This document shows, in pieces, positions 48,098 to 57,559 of a stretch of 64,000 nt of DNA. Origin of the DNA: Sideroxydans sp. (GTDB lineage: Bacteria > Pseudomonadota > Gammaproteobacteria > Burkholderiales > Gallionellaceae); assembly GCA_027310665.1 (NCBI GenBank), contig DAIDAJ010000047.1, forward strand, positions 21,590 through 85,589, in the 5' to 3' direction. Positions within the stretch are counted from its first letter, which is position 1. Each line of letters opens with the position of its first letter. The position numbers and the translations under genes are program-made. The notes below the pieces were generated by a model. That model was not told the origin of the DNA, ran no database searches, and was given only the letters and a program-made list of their open reading frames with translations.

Positions 48098-50071
48098 TCA
48101 ACGAGCGATGTCGAGAACGATAGGCAAAATATCGCGCGCCAGCATGGAGTTTGCATAGTCCGAGATGTGGTCGCCATAGCTGTAAAGGAACTGCCCATCG
48201 CGAGTGACCGTACAGATATTGTGTTTGATGTCGCACAGCAACGGCGTCGGATCGTAAATGAACAAGTTCGGGTTGAGCCTCTTTAATTCGGCGGCGAACT
48301 CAAGGTAGGCTCGGACCCCGGCCAGATGGTCGGTGTAGCGTATGGTGCAGCGGGGATTTTCCTTGCGCCGCAAGAATTGATTCAGAAATTCACTGGAAGT
48401 GACTCCCCCGCTGATACAACTGCGCGGATCAGGGAAAGTCGGATTGTCGATGACAAATATGACTCGTTTGCCTGCCTTTTCCAGCTGCTGGATCGCATGG
48501 CTGTAGGCTGCGATCGTTTCAACGGGCAGTTGATTATTGGAGATGAAGCCTGTTTTTTCGTCGAGCGGGAAAATTCCGCGCAAAGCAACTACCCATGCCA
48601 CCGTCTTGATGGATAAGTTCCGGAGTATCGTCTGTAATGCCAATTGGTTTTTGACTTGTTGACTGTTCCTGGCTTCACCGTCCGGTACCGGAGGTGAAAC
48701 GGAGCCTATCATTGTCCAACTCACCTCCGGCGGCGACTCCCGCACCAGCCCGTAATACAGGGCTTCGGCCTTGCTATCGCCAAGCAGTGCGTAGCGCGAA
48801 CCCTGACCGCTGCTCAAACAATACTGAAATAGAGGCTTCTGCTCTTCGGTCAAACCGCATTCATGAAGCAATTTGCTGCGATCCGCCCCCAGCACCAATG
48901 TGGTGGGATCGGCATTCAGCATGGATAGTTGCCGTGCTTTTACCCCATCCAGCTTTCTGACCGCTTCACCCGCTACTGCCAGCGCTAACATGAAGATGCA
49001 CAGGGTCAATATGAGTTTTCTTGAGCGCGGTCTGGATCGGATGGGACATTCCACGAAGCGATAGGTTAACCAAGCCAGCAAGATACTCGCCATGACCAGC
49101 ACGAAGCGCAGGTAAGGTAACGGGGTCGAGGATTCCATGATGCGGGCAAACGACAGCAGGGGCCAATGCCACAGGTAAAGCGGATAACTGATCAGCCCAA
49201 TCCACACCAACCATTTGTGCGCAAGGATTTGTCTGTTCAGCCATGTTTTTTCACCGGCCTGGATCAGGCAGGCTGCGCCCATTACAGGCAACAATGCCCA
49301 TGCACCGGGAAAAAGGTCGTCACTCTTCAGCATGACCGCGCCAGCCAGAATCAGTGCCAAGCCCAGCCAAGCCAGACATTCCCGTTTTATATTGCTCAGG
49401 TGATAGCGTTGAAAAGCTTCACGTGCCAGAACGGCTCCAGTTGCAAGTTCCCAGAATCGGGTCAGGGGTGAGTAGAAATCGGCAACGACATTCTGCTGAA
49501 CGATTACCAGACTATATGCAAATGACGCCCCCAGGATGCTTGGCATTACCCAGCTTGCATGGTGCGGCTGCCGCCACAAGAACGCCAGTATCAGCGGCCA
49601 GACAATGTAGAACTGCTCTTCGATACCCAATGACCAGAGGTGCAACAAAGGCTTGGTATCGGCGGCACTATCAAAATATCCCGCCTCTTTCCAGTAGATC
49701 AGGTTGGAAACGAAGCCTGCGCCGCCCGTGACATGTTTGCCGACCAACTCGTATTCACCCGGCGAAAGGATCACCCAGCCAATTCCCAGACAGGCAAGCA
49801 GAACCACGCCCAGCGCGGGGAAAATGCGCCTGATTCGGCGCGCATAAAACGTCCTGATGCTGAAAGAATTTACTGCAAGCTCTTCCCAGATATGTTTGGA
49901 AATAAGGTAGCCCGAGATCACGAAAAAAATATCAACGCCTACAAACCCGCCGTGTAACGCAGAGGGAAAGGCGTGATAACACAGCACTGACATCACTGCG
50001 ATAGCGCGTAAACCATCAATGTCGGGGCGATAGTCGATTTTTCCGGTGAGAGTGTCAGGGCTGCTTTGCAT
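48098..50071 (-). CDS. OafA-type acyltransferase with SGNH domain
   Basis: A 657-residue protein. The N-terminal acyltransferase-3 membrane domain has YRPDIDGLRAIAVMSVLCYHAF, FVGVDIFFVISGYLI, RRIRRIFPAL and LHLWSLGIEEQFYIVWPL, and about ten membrane helices. The periplasmic C-terminal SGNH domain (from about residue 400) has YALLGDSKAEALYYGL and a late YGDHISDYANSM. Such fusions O-acetylate O-antigen sugars. The start at 50071 puts the family motif near the N-terminus; a longer frame begins at 50140 but would run close to the divergent gene. Confidence 0.92.
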   Translation of the reverse strand: MQSSPDTLTGKIDYRPDIDGLRAIAVMSVLCYHAFPSALHGGFVGVDIFFVISGYLISKHIWEELAVNSFSIRTFYARRIRRIFPALGVVLLACLGIGWVILSPGEYELVGKHVTGGAGFVSNLIYWKEAGYFDSAADTKPLLHLWSLGIEEQFYIVWPLILAFLWRQPHHASWVMPSILGASFAYSLVIVQQNVVADFYSPLTRFWELATGAVLAREAFQRYHLSNIKRECLAWLGLALILAGAVMLKSDDLFPGAWALLPVMGAACLIQAGEKTWLNRQILAHKWLVWIGLISYPLYLWHWPLLSFARIMESSTPLPYLRFVLVMASILLAWLTYRFVECPIRSRPRSRKLILTLCIFMLALAVAGEAVRKLDGVKARQLSMLNADPTTLVLGADRSKLLHECGLTEEQKPLFQYCLSSGQGSRYALLGDSKAEALYYGLVRESPPEVSWTMIGSVSPPVPDGEARNSQQVKNQLALQTILRNLSIKTVAWVVALRGIFPLDEKTGFISNNQLPVETIAAYSHAIQQLEKAGKRVIFVIDNPTFPDPRSCISGGVTSSEFLNQFLRRKENPRCTIRYTDHLAGVRAYLEFAAELKRLNPNLFIYDPTPLLCDIKHNICTVTRDGQFLYSYGDHISDYANSMLARDILPIVLDIAR

Positions 50072-50166
50072 TGCGTTTTGACAGGGATGGTATTTCCTCG
50101 GGCTTTTGCATACCATGCACGCCTTTGGCGTTTTTCGCATTCGATTATACCGATTCTCCCCATCCC

Positions 50167-51216
50167 ATGAGTGATGAACCGTTAAAACTGCTGCATGTAG
50201 TGCGTCGATACGGCCCGGTCGGGGGCATGGAACGTTATGTGTGGGAAGTCACGCGCGAACTGGCGGCACTCGGACACGAGGTCGTTGTGGTCTGCGAGCG
50301 TTGCCATGTGGCAACGCCGCCGGGCGTCATCGTGCATGAGCTCGGCGAAATCGCCCAACGCCCGCGTTGGCTGTCGTTGCTGCGCTTCGGCGCGCGTGTT
50401 GCGCGCTGGACAGAGCAAAACCCGCAGCCCGGATTTGTTGTGCATAGCAACGAACGTCTCGCAGCACATGACGTCACCACTTTTCACGGTCCCCCTTTCG
50501 CCACCGTGCGAAACAAGCCCTGGTGGAAGAAGATTTCCCTGCGGGTCGCGATGCAATTCTATCTGGAGCGGCGCGAATTGGAAGCAGCGCGCTTCATCGT
50601 CCCAAATTCAGGTTTCATTCAGAGACAGCTTGCACATTACTATCCGGAATACGCCCACAAGATTACACGTCCCATCGTTCCGGGCGTGACAGCGACACCT
50701 TTGCGCGCATGGAAACCCGTACCTGCCGATGGCGGCATCATCGGCTTCGTCGGCGTGGAATGGAAGCGCAAAGGCTTGCCATTGGCGGTCAAGATCGCCG
50801 CCGAATTGCGTCGCGAGCGCCCCAATCTGGAGCTATGGGTGGTCGGCCCGCAGCCGCAGGAAATTCAGCACTTGTTTGCGGACTGGAATGGGGGCTTCAA
50901 ATTGCTCGGATGGCGCAGTGATGCCGCACATTTGCAGGAGATCAATGTGCTGCTGCATCCGGCGCGTGCCGAACCATTTGGTATGGTCATCACCGAAGCG
51001 ATGGCAGCACAGGCATCGGTAGTAGTGTCCGACGTATGCGGGGCTGCGACGGAGGTGCGGTCCGAAGCAGGTGCGGTCGTACCGTTGGAGGCTCGGCTGG
51101 AACAATGGGTGAAGGCAGTTCGCCGGCAATTGCAACGCGATACTGCACCGCCGGCCTATACGCACGGTTGGCGCAAAGTCGCACAGGAGTATGAGGTAAT
51201 CTACCGGCAGTGTTGA
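50167..51216 (+). CDS. GT4 family glycosyltransferase
   Basis: A 349-residue GT-B enzyme: LKLLHVVRRYGPVGGMERYVWEVTRELAALGHEV in the acceptor domain; GIIGFVGVEWKRKGLPLAVKIA, LLGWRSDAAHLQEINVLLHPARAEPFGMVITEAMAAQ in the donor domain with the EX7E-type motif. Likely an LPS core or O-antigen transferase. The start at 50167 is an ATG directly before the family N-terminus; upstream in-frame codons lie in the divergent promoter region. It converges on the GtrA-like gene, two bases apart. Confidence 0.9.
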   Translation: MSDEPLKLLHVVRRYGPVGGMERYVWEVTRELAALGHEVVVVCERCHVATPPGVIVHELGEIAQRPRWLSLLRFGARVARWTEQNPQPGFVVHSNERLAAHDVTTFHGPPFATVRNKPWWKKISLRVAMQFYLERRELEAARFIVPNSGFIQRQLAHYYPEYAHKITRPIVPGVTATPLRAWKPVPADGGIIGFVGVEWKRKGLPLAVKIAAELRRERPNLELWVVGPQPQEIQHLFADWNGGFKLLGWRSDAAHLQEINVLLHPARAEPFGMVITEAMAAQASVVVSDVCGAATEVRSEAGAVVPLEARLEQWVKAVRRQLQRDTAPPAYTHGWRKVAQEYEVIYRQC

Positions 51217-51218
51217 TC

Positions 51219-51656
51219 TTACTTCTTCAGGACGAAACGGCTGGAAAAGAAGTTGATCGGGACGGTCACAATGACAACGACGGCGTAGGCCCATGCCGGT
51301 CCGATCCCCAGCTTGCCAACCAGCAGCCAGAGGATGAATACGCCGAGGAAATACTGCAGGATATAGACGGCAGGAAATTTCAGGAAAGAGTGTAATGAAA
51401 CTTTCTTCCTGAACACAAAGTAAACATTCAGGAAATAGGAATTCACCACGGCAATGCAGTAGGAGAGCGTGTAAGCATAGAGGTAGGGTAAGAACAGGAG
51501 AAACAGCAGATACACCACGTAAGCTGCCAGAGTATTAATGGCTCCGACCAGAAGGAAGCGAAAAAATTCGCTATTGGCGCTTGTTTTGATCAGGGTCTTC
51601 ACCGGCTTTGAATCGATACGTTGCAATGATGGTGCGCGATTATGCCGCAGTCGCAT
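51219..51656 (-). CDS. GtrA family membrane protein
   Basis: A 145-residue protein with four membrane helices in the GtrA pattern: FFRFLLVGAINTLAAYVVYLL, AYTLSYCIAVVNSYFLNVYFVF, FPAVYILQYFLGVFILWLL and a last helix ending NFFSSRFVLKK. GtrA proteins are thought to flip undecaprenyl-phosphate-linked sugars. A DPM1/GtrB-like gene lies 1 kb away and a GT39 gene 3 kb away, so the three may work together. The start at 51656 gives the normal length; the frame is open further upstream. Confidence 0.88.
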   Translation of the reverse strand: MRLRHNRAPSLQRIDSKPVKTLIKTSANSEFFRFLLVGAINTLAAYVVYLLFLLFLPYLYAYTLSYCIAVVNSYFLNVYFVFRKKVSLHSFLKFPAVYILQYFLGVFILWLLVGKLGIGPAWAYAVVVIVTVPINFFSSRFVLKK

Positions 51657-51740
51657 AAAATCGGTTAGTCGATTCGCATATTCGGCGCGAATCAAGATAT
51701 GAACCGCCACTTTTAGAAGAATTATTAATAGCAATACATT

Positions 51741-52637
51741 ATGAAGCTTTGCCTGAATTGCCAGCGTAGTTTCACTGCCGCAGATTGGCGTTGCCCGCAT
51801 TGCGGTCATGTGCCCGGAGAACGTAACGGCTTCCCCACGTTTGCCCCCAGACTCGCTGAACTGAACGACGGCTTTAATCCCGGGTTCTTTCAGTTGATGG
51901 TTGAAGTCGAGCCTTCGCATTTCTGGTTTGTGTCGCGCAACCGCATCCTGAGGGACGCTCTGCGCAAGCATTTCACCGCGCCAGCGAGTGTGCTGGAGAT
52001 CGGATGCGGCACCGGCTTTGTGTTGTCAGCCATGCGTGCCGAGTTTCCGAAGACAAACCTGAGCGCAAGCGACATTTATACCGAAGGTCTCGGCTATGCG
52101 AAGCGACGCGTGCCAGATGCCTTTGTGTTCCAGATGGATGCGCTTCACATTCCATTCCGGGATGAGTTCGACCTGATCGGGGCGTTCGATGTGCTGGAAC
52201 ATATCGAAGACGACGAAGCAGTGCTGGCACAGATATATCAGGCGTGCAAAGGTGGCGGCGGAGTGGCACTCACTGTGCCGCAGCATCGCTGGCTATGGAG
52301 CCGCATGGACGATTTTGCGCATCACAAGCGGCGCTACACACGTGCAGATCTGGAAAAAAAACTGAAACAAGCCGGTTTTAAGGTGGAGTACGCCACTTCA
52401 TTCATATCAATATTGCTGCCGCTGATGCTGGCAGCACGCTTGTTGCGCAAGCCTGCAGGATGCGAGATGGAAGATCAGATGGATGCAGCCGGGTTGAGTA
52501 TCGGCACGCTGACTAATGCCGTCCTGAGCATGGTAATGGCTGTCGAGCGCAATCTGATCCGCATCGGTCTGCGCTTGCCGCTGGGCGGCTCTCTGCTGAT
52601 CATCGCCAGAAAACCCATTAATGCCGGGAACAATTAG
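51741..52637 (+). CDS. Class I SAM-dependent methyltransferase with N-terminal zinc ribbon
   Basis: A 298-residue protein. A zinc ribbon (CLNCQRSFTAADWRCPHCG) at residues 4-22 is followed by a methyltransferase domain with motif I VLEIGCGTGFVLSAM, then LIGAFDVLEHIEDDEAVLAQIYQA and VPQHRWLWSRMDDFAHHKRRYTRADL. A hydrophobic segment near the C-terminus may bind membrane. Neighbours suggest it methylates a glycolipid sugar or lipid intermediate; the substrate is unknown. It ends 11 bases before the GT2 gene. Confidence 0.87.
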   Translation: MKLCLNCQRSFTAADWRCPHCGHVPGERNGFPTFAPRLAELNDGFNPGFFQLMVEVEPSHFWFVSRNRILRDALRKHFTAPASVLEIGCGTGFVLSAMRAEFPKTNLSASDIYTEGLGYAKRRVPDAFVFQMDALHIPFRDEFDLIGAFDVLEHIEDDEAVLAQIYQACKGGGGVALTVPQHRWLWSRMDDFAHHKRRYTRADLEKKLKQAGFKVEYATSFISILLPLMLAARLLRKPAGCEMEDQMDAAGLSIGTLTNAVLSMVMAVERNLIRIGLRLPLGGSLLIIARKPINAGNN

Positions 52638-52647
52638 AATACGCTCC

Positions 52648-53592
52648 ATGAAATCGAACGCACCCCTTATCTCTGTCGTTATTCCAGTCTATAAAGCCGA
52701 GAACTGTCTGGATGAACTGTATCGTCGCCTGGTAAAAGCGTTGGAGACTGTTTCGCCAAACTTCGAGATCGTTTTGGTCGAGGATTGCGGTGGCGACAAA
52801 TCATGGGAGGTTATCGAGCGTCTTTCCAGGCAGGACAAACGCGTCAAAGGTATCCAGTTCAGCCGCAACTTCGGCCAGCACTACGGCATCACTGCCGGAC
52901 TCGACTATTGTGACGGCGACTGGACGGTGGTGATGGATTGTGACCTGCAAGACAGACCCGAAGAGATCCCGCGCCTGTATGCCAAGGCACTGGACGGCTA
53001 CGATATCGTGCTGGCACGACGCGGCCAGCGCCAAGACCCCTTGCTGAAACGTTTCACCTCCTGGGTATTCTACAAACTGTTCAGTTATCTTGCCGATATC
53101 GAGTACGACGGCGAAACCGGCAACTTCCGCATCATGTCGCGCAAGGTAGTGGAGAGCTTTCGCACAATGCGCGAACAATTGCGTTTCTTCGGCGGTCTTG
53201 TGCAATGGATGGGTTTTCCCACAGACAGCATCGAGGTGGAACATGCCGAGCGGCACGAAGGGAATTCGAGCTACACCTTCGCCAAGCTGTGGAAACTGGC
53301 CACCGAGACCATCATCGCCTATTCGGACAAGCCATTGCGATTGGCCGTGCGCTTCGGCTTTATGATGGCATTCTTCGCGTTCTGTTACGGTGTGTACGCC
53401 CTGATCCGCGCGACGGTTTATGGGGTGCCCATTTTGGGTTGGAGCAGCCTGATCGTCTCGCTGTATTTCATCGGCGGCATCATCATCGCGATCCTCGGCA
53501 TACTTGGCATCTATCTGGGGAAGACTTTCGACGAAAGCAAAAAGCGGCCGCTGTATATCGTCAGAAGAGCGACTTTCGATGAGAAAAATTAA
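52648..53592 (+). CDS. GtrB/ArnC-like undecaprenyl-phosphate glycosyltransferase
   Basis: A 314-residue GT2 enzyme of the DPM1-like group. The catalytic domain has ISVVIPVYKAENCLDELYRRL, LVEDCGGDKSWEVI, NFGQHYGITAGLDYCDGDWTVVMDCDLQDRPEEIP, then two C-terminal membrane helices (FMMAFFAFCYGVYALI and LYFIGGIIIAILGILGIYLG). Relatives put a sugar on undecaprenyl phosphate for use on the periplasmic side. It overlaps the wecD-like acetyltransferase by 14 bases, hinting that an acetamido sugar is the donor. A GtrA gene and a GT39 gene are nearby. Confidence 0.92.
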   Translation: MKSNAPLISVVIPVYKAENCLDELYRRLVKALETVSPNFEIVLVEDCGGDKSWEVIERLSRQDKRVKGIQFSRNFGQHYGITAGLDYCDGDWTVVMDCDLQDRPEEIPRLYAKALDGYDIVLARRGQRQDPLLKRFTSWVFYKLFSYLADIEYDGETGNFRIMSRKVVESFRTMREQLRFFGGLVQWMGFPTDSIEVEHAERHEGNSSYTFAKLWKLATETIIAYSDKPLRLAVRFGFMMAFFAFCYGVYALIRATVYGVPILGWSSLIVSLYFIGGIIIAILGILGIYLGKTFDESKKRPLYIVRRATFDEKN

Positions 53593-54244
53593 ACCCACTC
53601 CGTGGGATGAGGCCGCTTTCGGCATACACACCGCGGAGATCGTCGAGTACGAAATAACGGCACTGCGCGAGGCTTTGCAAACGCCAGGTCATTACACCAT
53701 CAAAGTCGATCCGCTGGCCGACAAGCATTTGCTTCACGAGCATGGCTTTTACTACTGCGATACGTTGGTCGAGCCGTATTGCGTTGCAAAAAAATTAAAA
53801 CCGGTTTTACATCCGGATGCAACAGTCTCCAGGAATGCAGAATGGGACGCGCTGTTGCCGATTTGCCATGGCGCTTTCGCACATGGCCGTTTTCACCGCG
53901 ATTTCAATCTGAATAAGGCTCTCGCCGATCTGCGCTATGACAAATGGCTGCGCCAACTCTACGAAAAAGGTGCGGTCTACGGCCTGTTTTGGCAAAATGA
54001 ACTGGCGGGATTTATCGCGTATGCCGATAACAATCTGGTGTTGCATGCGGTGGCAGAGTCGTATCGAGGCAAAGGTTTGGCGAAATACTGGTGGAGTGAG
54101 GTAACTACTGAATTGTTGGCGGCTGGCCATGCTGAAGTTAAGAGTTCAATTTCAGCCGCCAACCTGGCAGTACTCAATCTTTATGCTTCGCTGGGTTTCT
54201 CTTTTCGCCACCCGCTGGATGTTTATCACAACTTAGTGAAATAG
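53579..54244 (+). CDS. GNAT acetyltransferase, WecD-like (dTDP-4-amino-sugar N-acetylation)
   Basis: A 221-residue two-part protein like WecD: an N-terminal module (PTPWDEAAFGIHTAEIV, LLHEHGFYYCDTLVEPYC) and a GNAT core (LAGFIAYADNNLVLHAVAESYRGKGLAKYWWSEV, SSISAANLAVLNLYASLGFSFRHPLDVYH) with the acetyl-CoA-binding RGKG loop. WecD acetylates dTDP-4-amino-4,6-dideoxygalactose; a WecE-like transaminase lies 2 kb downstream, which supports this. The start at 53579 lies within the end of the GT2 gene. Confidence 0.85.
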   Translation: MRKIKPTPWDEAAFGIHTAEIVEYEITALREALQTPGHYTIKVDPLADKHLLHEHGFYYCDTLVEPYCVAKKLKPVLHPDATVSRNAEWDALLPICHGAFAHGRFHRDFNLNKALADLRYDKWLRQLYEKGAVYGLFWQNELAGFIAYADNNLVLHAVAESYRGKGLAKYWWSEVTTELLAAGHAEVKSSISAANLAVLNLYASLGFSFRHPLDVYHNLVK

Positions 54245-54248
54245 CCGC

Positions 54249-55664
54249 TCAATGCGGTGAGTTGCACGCCTCGCCGCGACAAAGCAGATACATATCGTCT
54301 CCACCTAGCCGGTATTTCTTGAACACCTTACCCAGAGCCTCGTCTGCCGTAAGCCCGACGATGAAGCCGGATGCAAATTCGGCTGGTGGTAATTGGAGAA
54401 CGGGTGCCGGGAGGCGACGCATATTAAGGTAGGCGGTTACGCTCAATCCGGCCGCAGTTGAATTGGCGGTATATAGCGCTTGTCCCCGTGTGAGCATCAG
54501 GATGTCAGCAGCTGTTTCATCGTAGTTCTCCCCGCGATAATGACTCTGGTAATAGGGAAAGAGGATCAGGGCAGCCGCGAACTTTAGCACCAAAGCGGCG
54601 ATGATCCATTTTCGCGCCAGCGCCAGTGCCGCATCGCCCGATTGCCAGATGATGCGGGCAGCAACCAGCGCGATGAGCGGGTAGATGGGCATCAAATAAC
54701 GCATCCCGCCGCGCGGCGAGATCCAGTAGGGGAAAAAATTCAGCAGCAACATCCAGCACGCAGAAATGAAGAGTAGCTGGTGAGTCGCGGAAGCTTCCTT
54801 AAGGTTGCGCTTGCGCAGCCATAAATAGATCGCCAGCAACGTGAGCGGCGCAAGCCAGGTCAGTATTTCGACCGGGAAGCCGATCAGCCGGTATAAATAT
54901 TCAAGGGGGCTTGGATAGGCAAACTTGTTGGTCAGCTCGCCGAACATGCGTTTGCCTTGCGCCATTCCATCCGGGATGATGGCGTACCAGATGAATGGGC
55001 CGGCATAAGTCATGAGCAGGACAAGTAGTGTGCGCCACTGCAGCAGGAAGCGGCGCTGTTGCATTTCGAACAGCAGTACGAACAAGACACCGCCGTAAAA
55101 GATGTATGCCGTAAGCGCTTTGCTCAGGAATGCGCATGTGAGCAGCACGCCGGATAAAGCCAGGATCGAGATGCGGCCCTCACGAACACTTACCCATAAC
55201 GTTGTGATAGCGGCGAAGATAAACATCGCGTAGTTCGGATCGACATAGCTTAACCAGCCGTGATACAGCAACACATCGATCATGGTGAGGTAGCCCAGCG
55301 CGGCAAAAATGCCGAAGGCCTTGTCCTGAAACAGGCGTCCCGCCGTCCAGGCCAAAGTCAACGCGGTGACGATTGTTGATGAAACGGTAAGTATGCGCGT
55401 GACAGTTAGTACATGCTCCCATCCGAGCGGGGCGGAGAAAATGATGATCAGCCAGTTGAATAGCGGGTTGTGCTGCATGTCCGACCCATACATATACTGC
55501 TTCAACCAAACTCCACGCTCCCACATTTCCTGCGCGACCATCGGGAAGATTCCCTCTTCGCCGACATAATAGAAAAACAGGGTAGGCAAAAAGCTGATCG
55601 CTGCGATAGCGAACAACAACCAGTACTTCTTTTCATTAACGGAAAGTTTGTTCAGCGCTGACAT
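54249..55664 (-). CDS. GT39 / ArnT-like membrane glycosyltransferase
   Basis: A 471-residue polytopic protein with about 11 membrane helices. The first periplasmic loop has YYVGEEGIFPMVAQEM with the acidic pair typical of ArnT and PMT enzymes, and further on MQHNPLFNWLI and SYVDPNYAMFIF. These enzymes take a sugar from undecaprenyl phosphate and attach it to lipid A, O-antigen or protein on the periplasmic side. Donor is not known; an Und-P sugar from the nearby GtrB/ArnC-like enzyme is the simple hypothesis. Confidence 0.88.
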   Translation of the reverse strand: MSALNKLSVNEKKYWLLFAIAAISFLPTLFFYYVGEEGIFPMVAQEMWERGVWLKQYMYGSDMQHNPLFNWLIIIFSAPLGWEHVLTVTRILTVSSTIVTALTLAWTAGRLFQDKAFGIFAALGYLTMIDVLLYHGWLSYVDPNYAMFIFAAITTLWVSVREGRISILALSGVLLTCAFLSKALTAYIFYGGVLFVLLFEMQQRRFLLQWRTLLVLLMTYAGPFIWYAIIPDGMAQGKRMFGELTNKFAYPSPLEYLYRLIGFPVEILTWLAPLTLLAIYLWLRKRNLKEASATHQLLFISACWMLLLNFFPYWISPRGGMRYLMPIYPLIALVAARIIWQSGDAALALARKWIIAALVLKFAAALILFPYYQSHYRGENYDETAADILMLTRGQALYTANSTAAGLSVTAYLNMRRLPAPVLQLPPAEFASGFIVGLTADEALGKVFKKYRLGGDDMYLLCRGEACNSPH

Positions 55665-55689
55665 GATTGATCAAAACCGGGGAAATAGT

Positions 55690-56298
55690 TTACTTCATGC
55701 ATTCCAGCATGATGTGTGTGTAGGGAATGTGCAACAGATCGTTGCGGATGGACACGACGACATTGTCGAATCGGGCCCGAGCCAAGTCGGTGTAGCCTTT
55801 CTCGTCGCGCACGAACTGCCCGCGGTCTCTCGACAGCAGGTACTTCGCCGCAGGTGATTGATCTTTCACATAACAGCCGTCAAAGGTAACAAGCCGGCCG
55901 CCCTTTTTGAGTGCGCGTTTGGCGATATCGAACAACTGAATTGCTTCAGCATCGTCGAGGTGATGCAGGATGCCGATGGCCAGCACGATGTCGAACGATT
56001 CGGGCTGCTCCAGAAACACTTGTGCTTCGGATACGCGCTGGCAGAAAAATTGGCCGCGATCCCCGTAACGCCTGGTCGCGGACTCTATATAAGACGGGTT
56101 GAAGTCGAAACCGAAATAATCCACCTGCGGCAAATGGTCGAGGATGTTGCCGGGTCCGCAGCCGATATCGAGTATGCGGGCGCCTGTAACGGGCCGCACA
56201 TATTGATTGACAAAAATCGACTGGCTGTTCTGTGCCCCGACCAGGGTGGAGAACAGTTTGTAGAGGACGGGCAGTTCGAGTATGGAGTTGAGCTTCAT
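55690..56298 (-). CDS. Class I SAM-dependent methyltransferase
   Basis: A 202-residue enzyme with VRPVTGARILDIGCGPGNILDHLP (motif I), YFGFDFNPSYIESA and FDIVLAIGILHHLDDAEAIQLF. The substrate is unknown; the location among LPS genes suggests a sugar or glycolipid. It follows the wecE-like gene by 20 bases and is probably co-transcribed with it. Confidence 0.88.
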   Translation of the reverse strand: MKLNSILELPVLYKLFSTLVGAQNSQSIFVNQYVRPVTGARILDIGCGPGNILDHLPQVDYFGFDFNPSYIESATRRYGDRGQFFCQRVSEAQVFLEQPESFDIVLAIGILHHLDDAEAIQLFDIAKRALKKGGRLVTFDGCYVKDQSPAAKYLLSRDRGQFVRDEKGYTDLARARFDNVVVSIRNDLLHIPYTHIMLECMK

Positions 56299-56318
56299 CG
56301 GGCTGGTTGGGGTGGCAT

Positions 56319-57443
56319 TCAGAAAAAATCCCGGATCGCTGCGCTGATTCGCGCGACATCTGCATCGTTCATCTCGTAATGCAGCGGCAGGCGCAGCAAG
56401 CGCTCGTTCAGCTCGTCCGTCACTTGCATGTTGCCGCTTACGCGACCGTATTTGCGTCCGGCAGGGGAAGAATGCAGCGGCACGTAATGGAACACCGGAT
56501 AGATACCCTGCGCCTTGAGATGCGAAATCAATGCCGTACGCGTGGCCAGACTGTCGAGCAGCATGTAGAACATGTGGCCGTTGCTATCGGCATCGAAGCG
56601 CGGCAGACGCAGCTTTCCGGCATGCTCCAGCGGTGCCAATTGCTCGGCATAAGCCGAGCAGAGGCGGCAGCGCTGTGCCGTGATTTCATCGGCTCGTTCA
56701 AGCTGCGCATAAAGGAACGCGCTTACCAGTTCGCTAGGCAGGTAAGAAGATCCGATATCCACCCAAGTGTATTTATCCACCTCGCCGCGGAAGAATTGGC
56801 TGCGGTTAGTGCCCTTCTCGCGAATGACCTCGGCACGTTCGATGAATCGCATATCGTTGATCAGCAACGCACCGCCTTCCCCGCTGATGATGTTCTTGGT
56901 TTCGTGGAAACTCAAACAACCGAAATGGCCGATGGTACCCAGCGCTTTACCTTTGTAAGTGGAGAGCAGTGCTTGTGCCGCGTCTTCTACCACCAGCAGT
57001 TTGTGCCGTTGCGCGATGTCCATGATGGTATCCATCTCGCAGGGAACACCCGCGTAATGCACCGGCACGATGGCGCGGGTTCTGGGCGTGATGGCAGCCT
57101 CGATTAGTTTCTCGTCGATGTTCAGCGTATCCGGCCTGATGTCCACGAATACGGTCACCGCGCCGCGCAAAGCAAAGGCGTTGGCCGTAGAGACAAATGT
57201 ATAGGATGGCAGGATGACTTCGTCACCGGGCTGCAGATCGCACAGGATTGCAGACATCTCAAGAGCGGCGGTGCATGAGTGTGTAAGCAGCGCCTTGTGG
57301 CAATGCAGCTTTTCCTCGAACCAGCTATTGCACAGCTTGGTGTAATACCCGTCGCCGGAGAGGTGACCTCTGGTGACGGCATCGGCGATCAGCGATAGTT
57401 CGCGGCCAATGATGAACGGTTTATTGAACGGGATCGGTTTCAT
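56319..57443 (-). CDS. wecE: dTDP-4-amino-4,6-dideoxygalactose transaminase (WecE)
   Basis: A 374-residue PLP enzyme of the DegT family that aminates dTDP-4-keto-6-deoxyglucose to dTDP-Fuc4N. It closely follows the WecE/RffA pattern: LLTHSCTAALEMSAIL, GDEVILPSYTFVSTANAFALRGA, VPVHYAGVPCEMDTIMD, FHETKNIISGEGG with the PLP-binding Lys, and REKGTNRSQFFRGEVDKYTW. RfbB in this window supplies the substrate and the WecD-like GNAT the next step. The start at 57443 matches the family; a longer frame reaches 57563. Confidence 0.93.
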   Translation of the reverse strand: MKPIPFNKPFIIGRELSLIADAVTRGHLSGDGYYTKLCNSWFEEKLHCHKALLTHSCTAALEMSAILCDLQPGDEVILPSYTFVSTANAFALRGAVTVFVDIRPDTLNIDEKLIEAAITPRTRAIVPVHYAGVPCEMDTIMDIAQRHKLLVVEDAAQALLSTYKGKALGTIGHFGCLSFHETKNIISGEGGALLINDMRFIERAEVIREKGTNRSQFFRGEVDKYTWVDIGSSYLPSELVSAFLYAQLERADEITAQRCRLCSAYAEQLAPLEHAGKLRLPRFDADSNGHMFYMLLDSLATRTALISHLKAQGIYPVFHYVPLHSSPAGRKYGRVSGNMQVTDELNERLLRLPLHYEMNDADVARISAAIRDFF

Positions 57444-57559
57444 CAAAAAGTCAAAGGTACTGTTGAGCCAGCTTGCTGGTGTGTATTGTACAGGCAAATA
57501 GATTATGGCTAGGAGGGCGCCAAGTGCTGCCAATAATCGCAGGCTGATTGGCCATCCGG

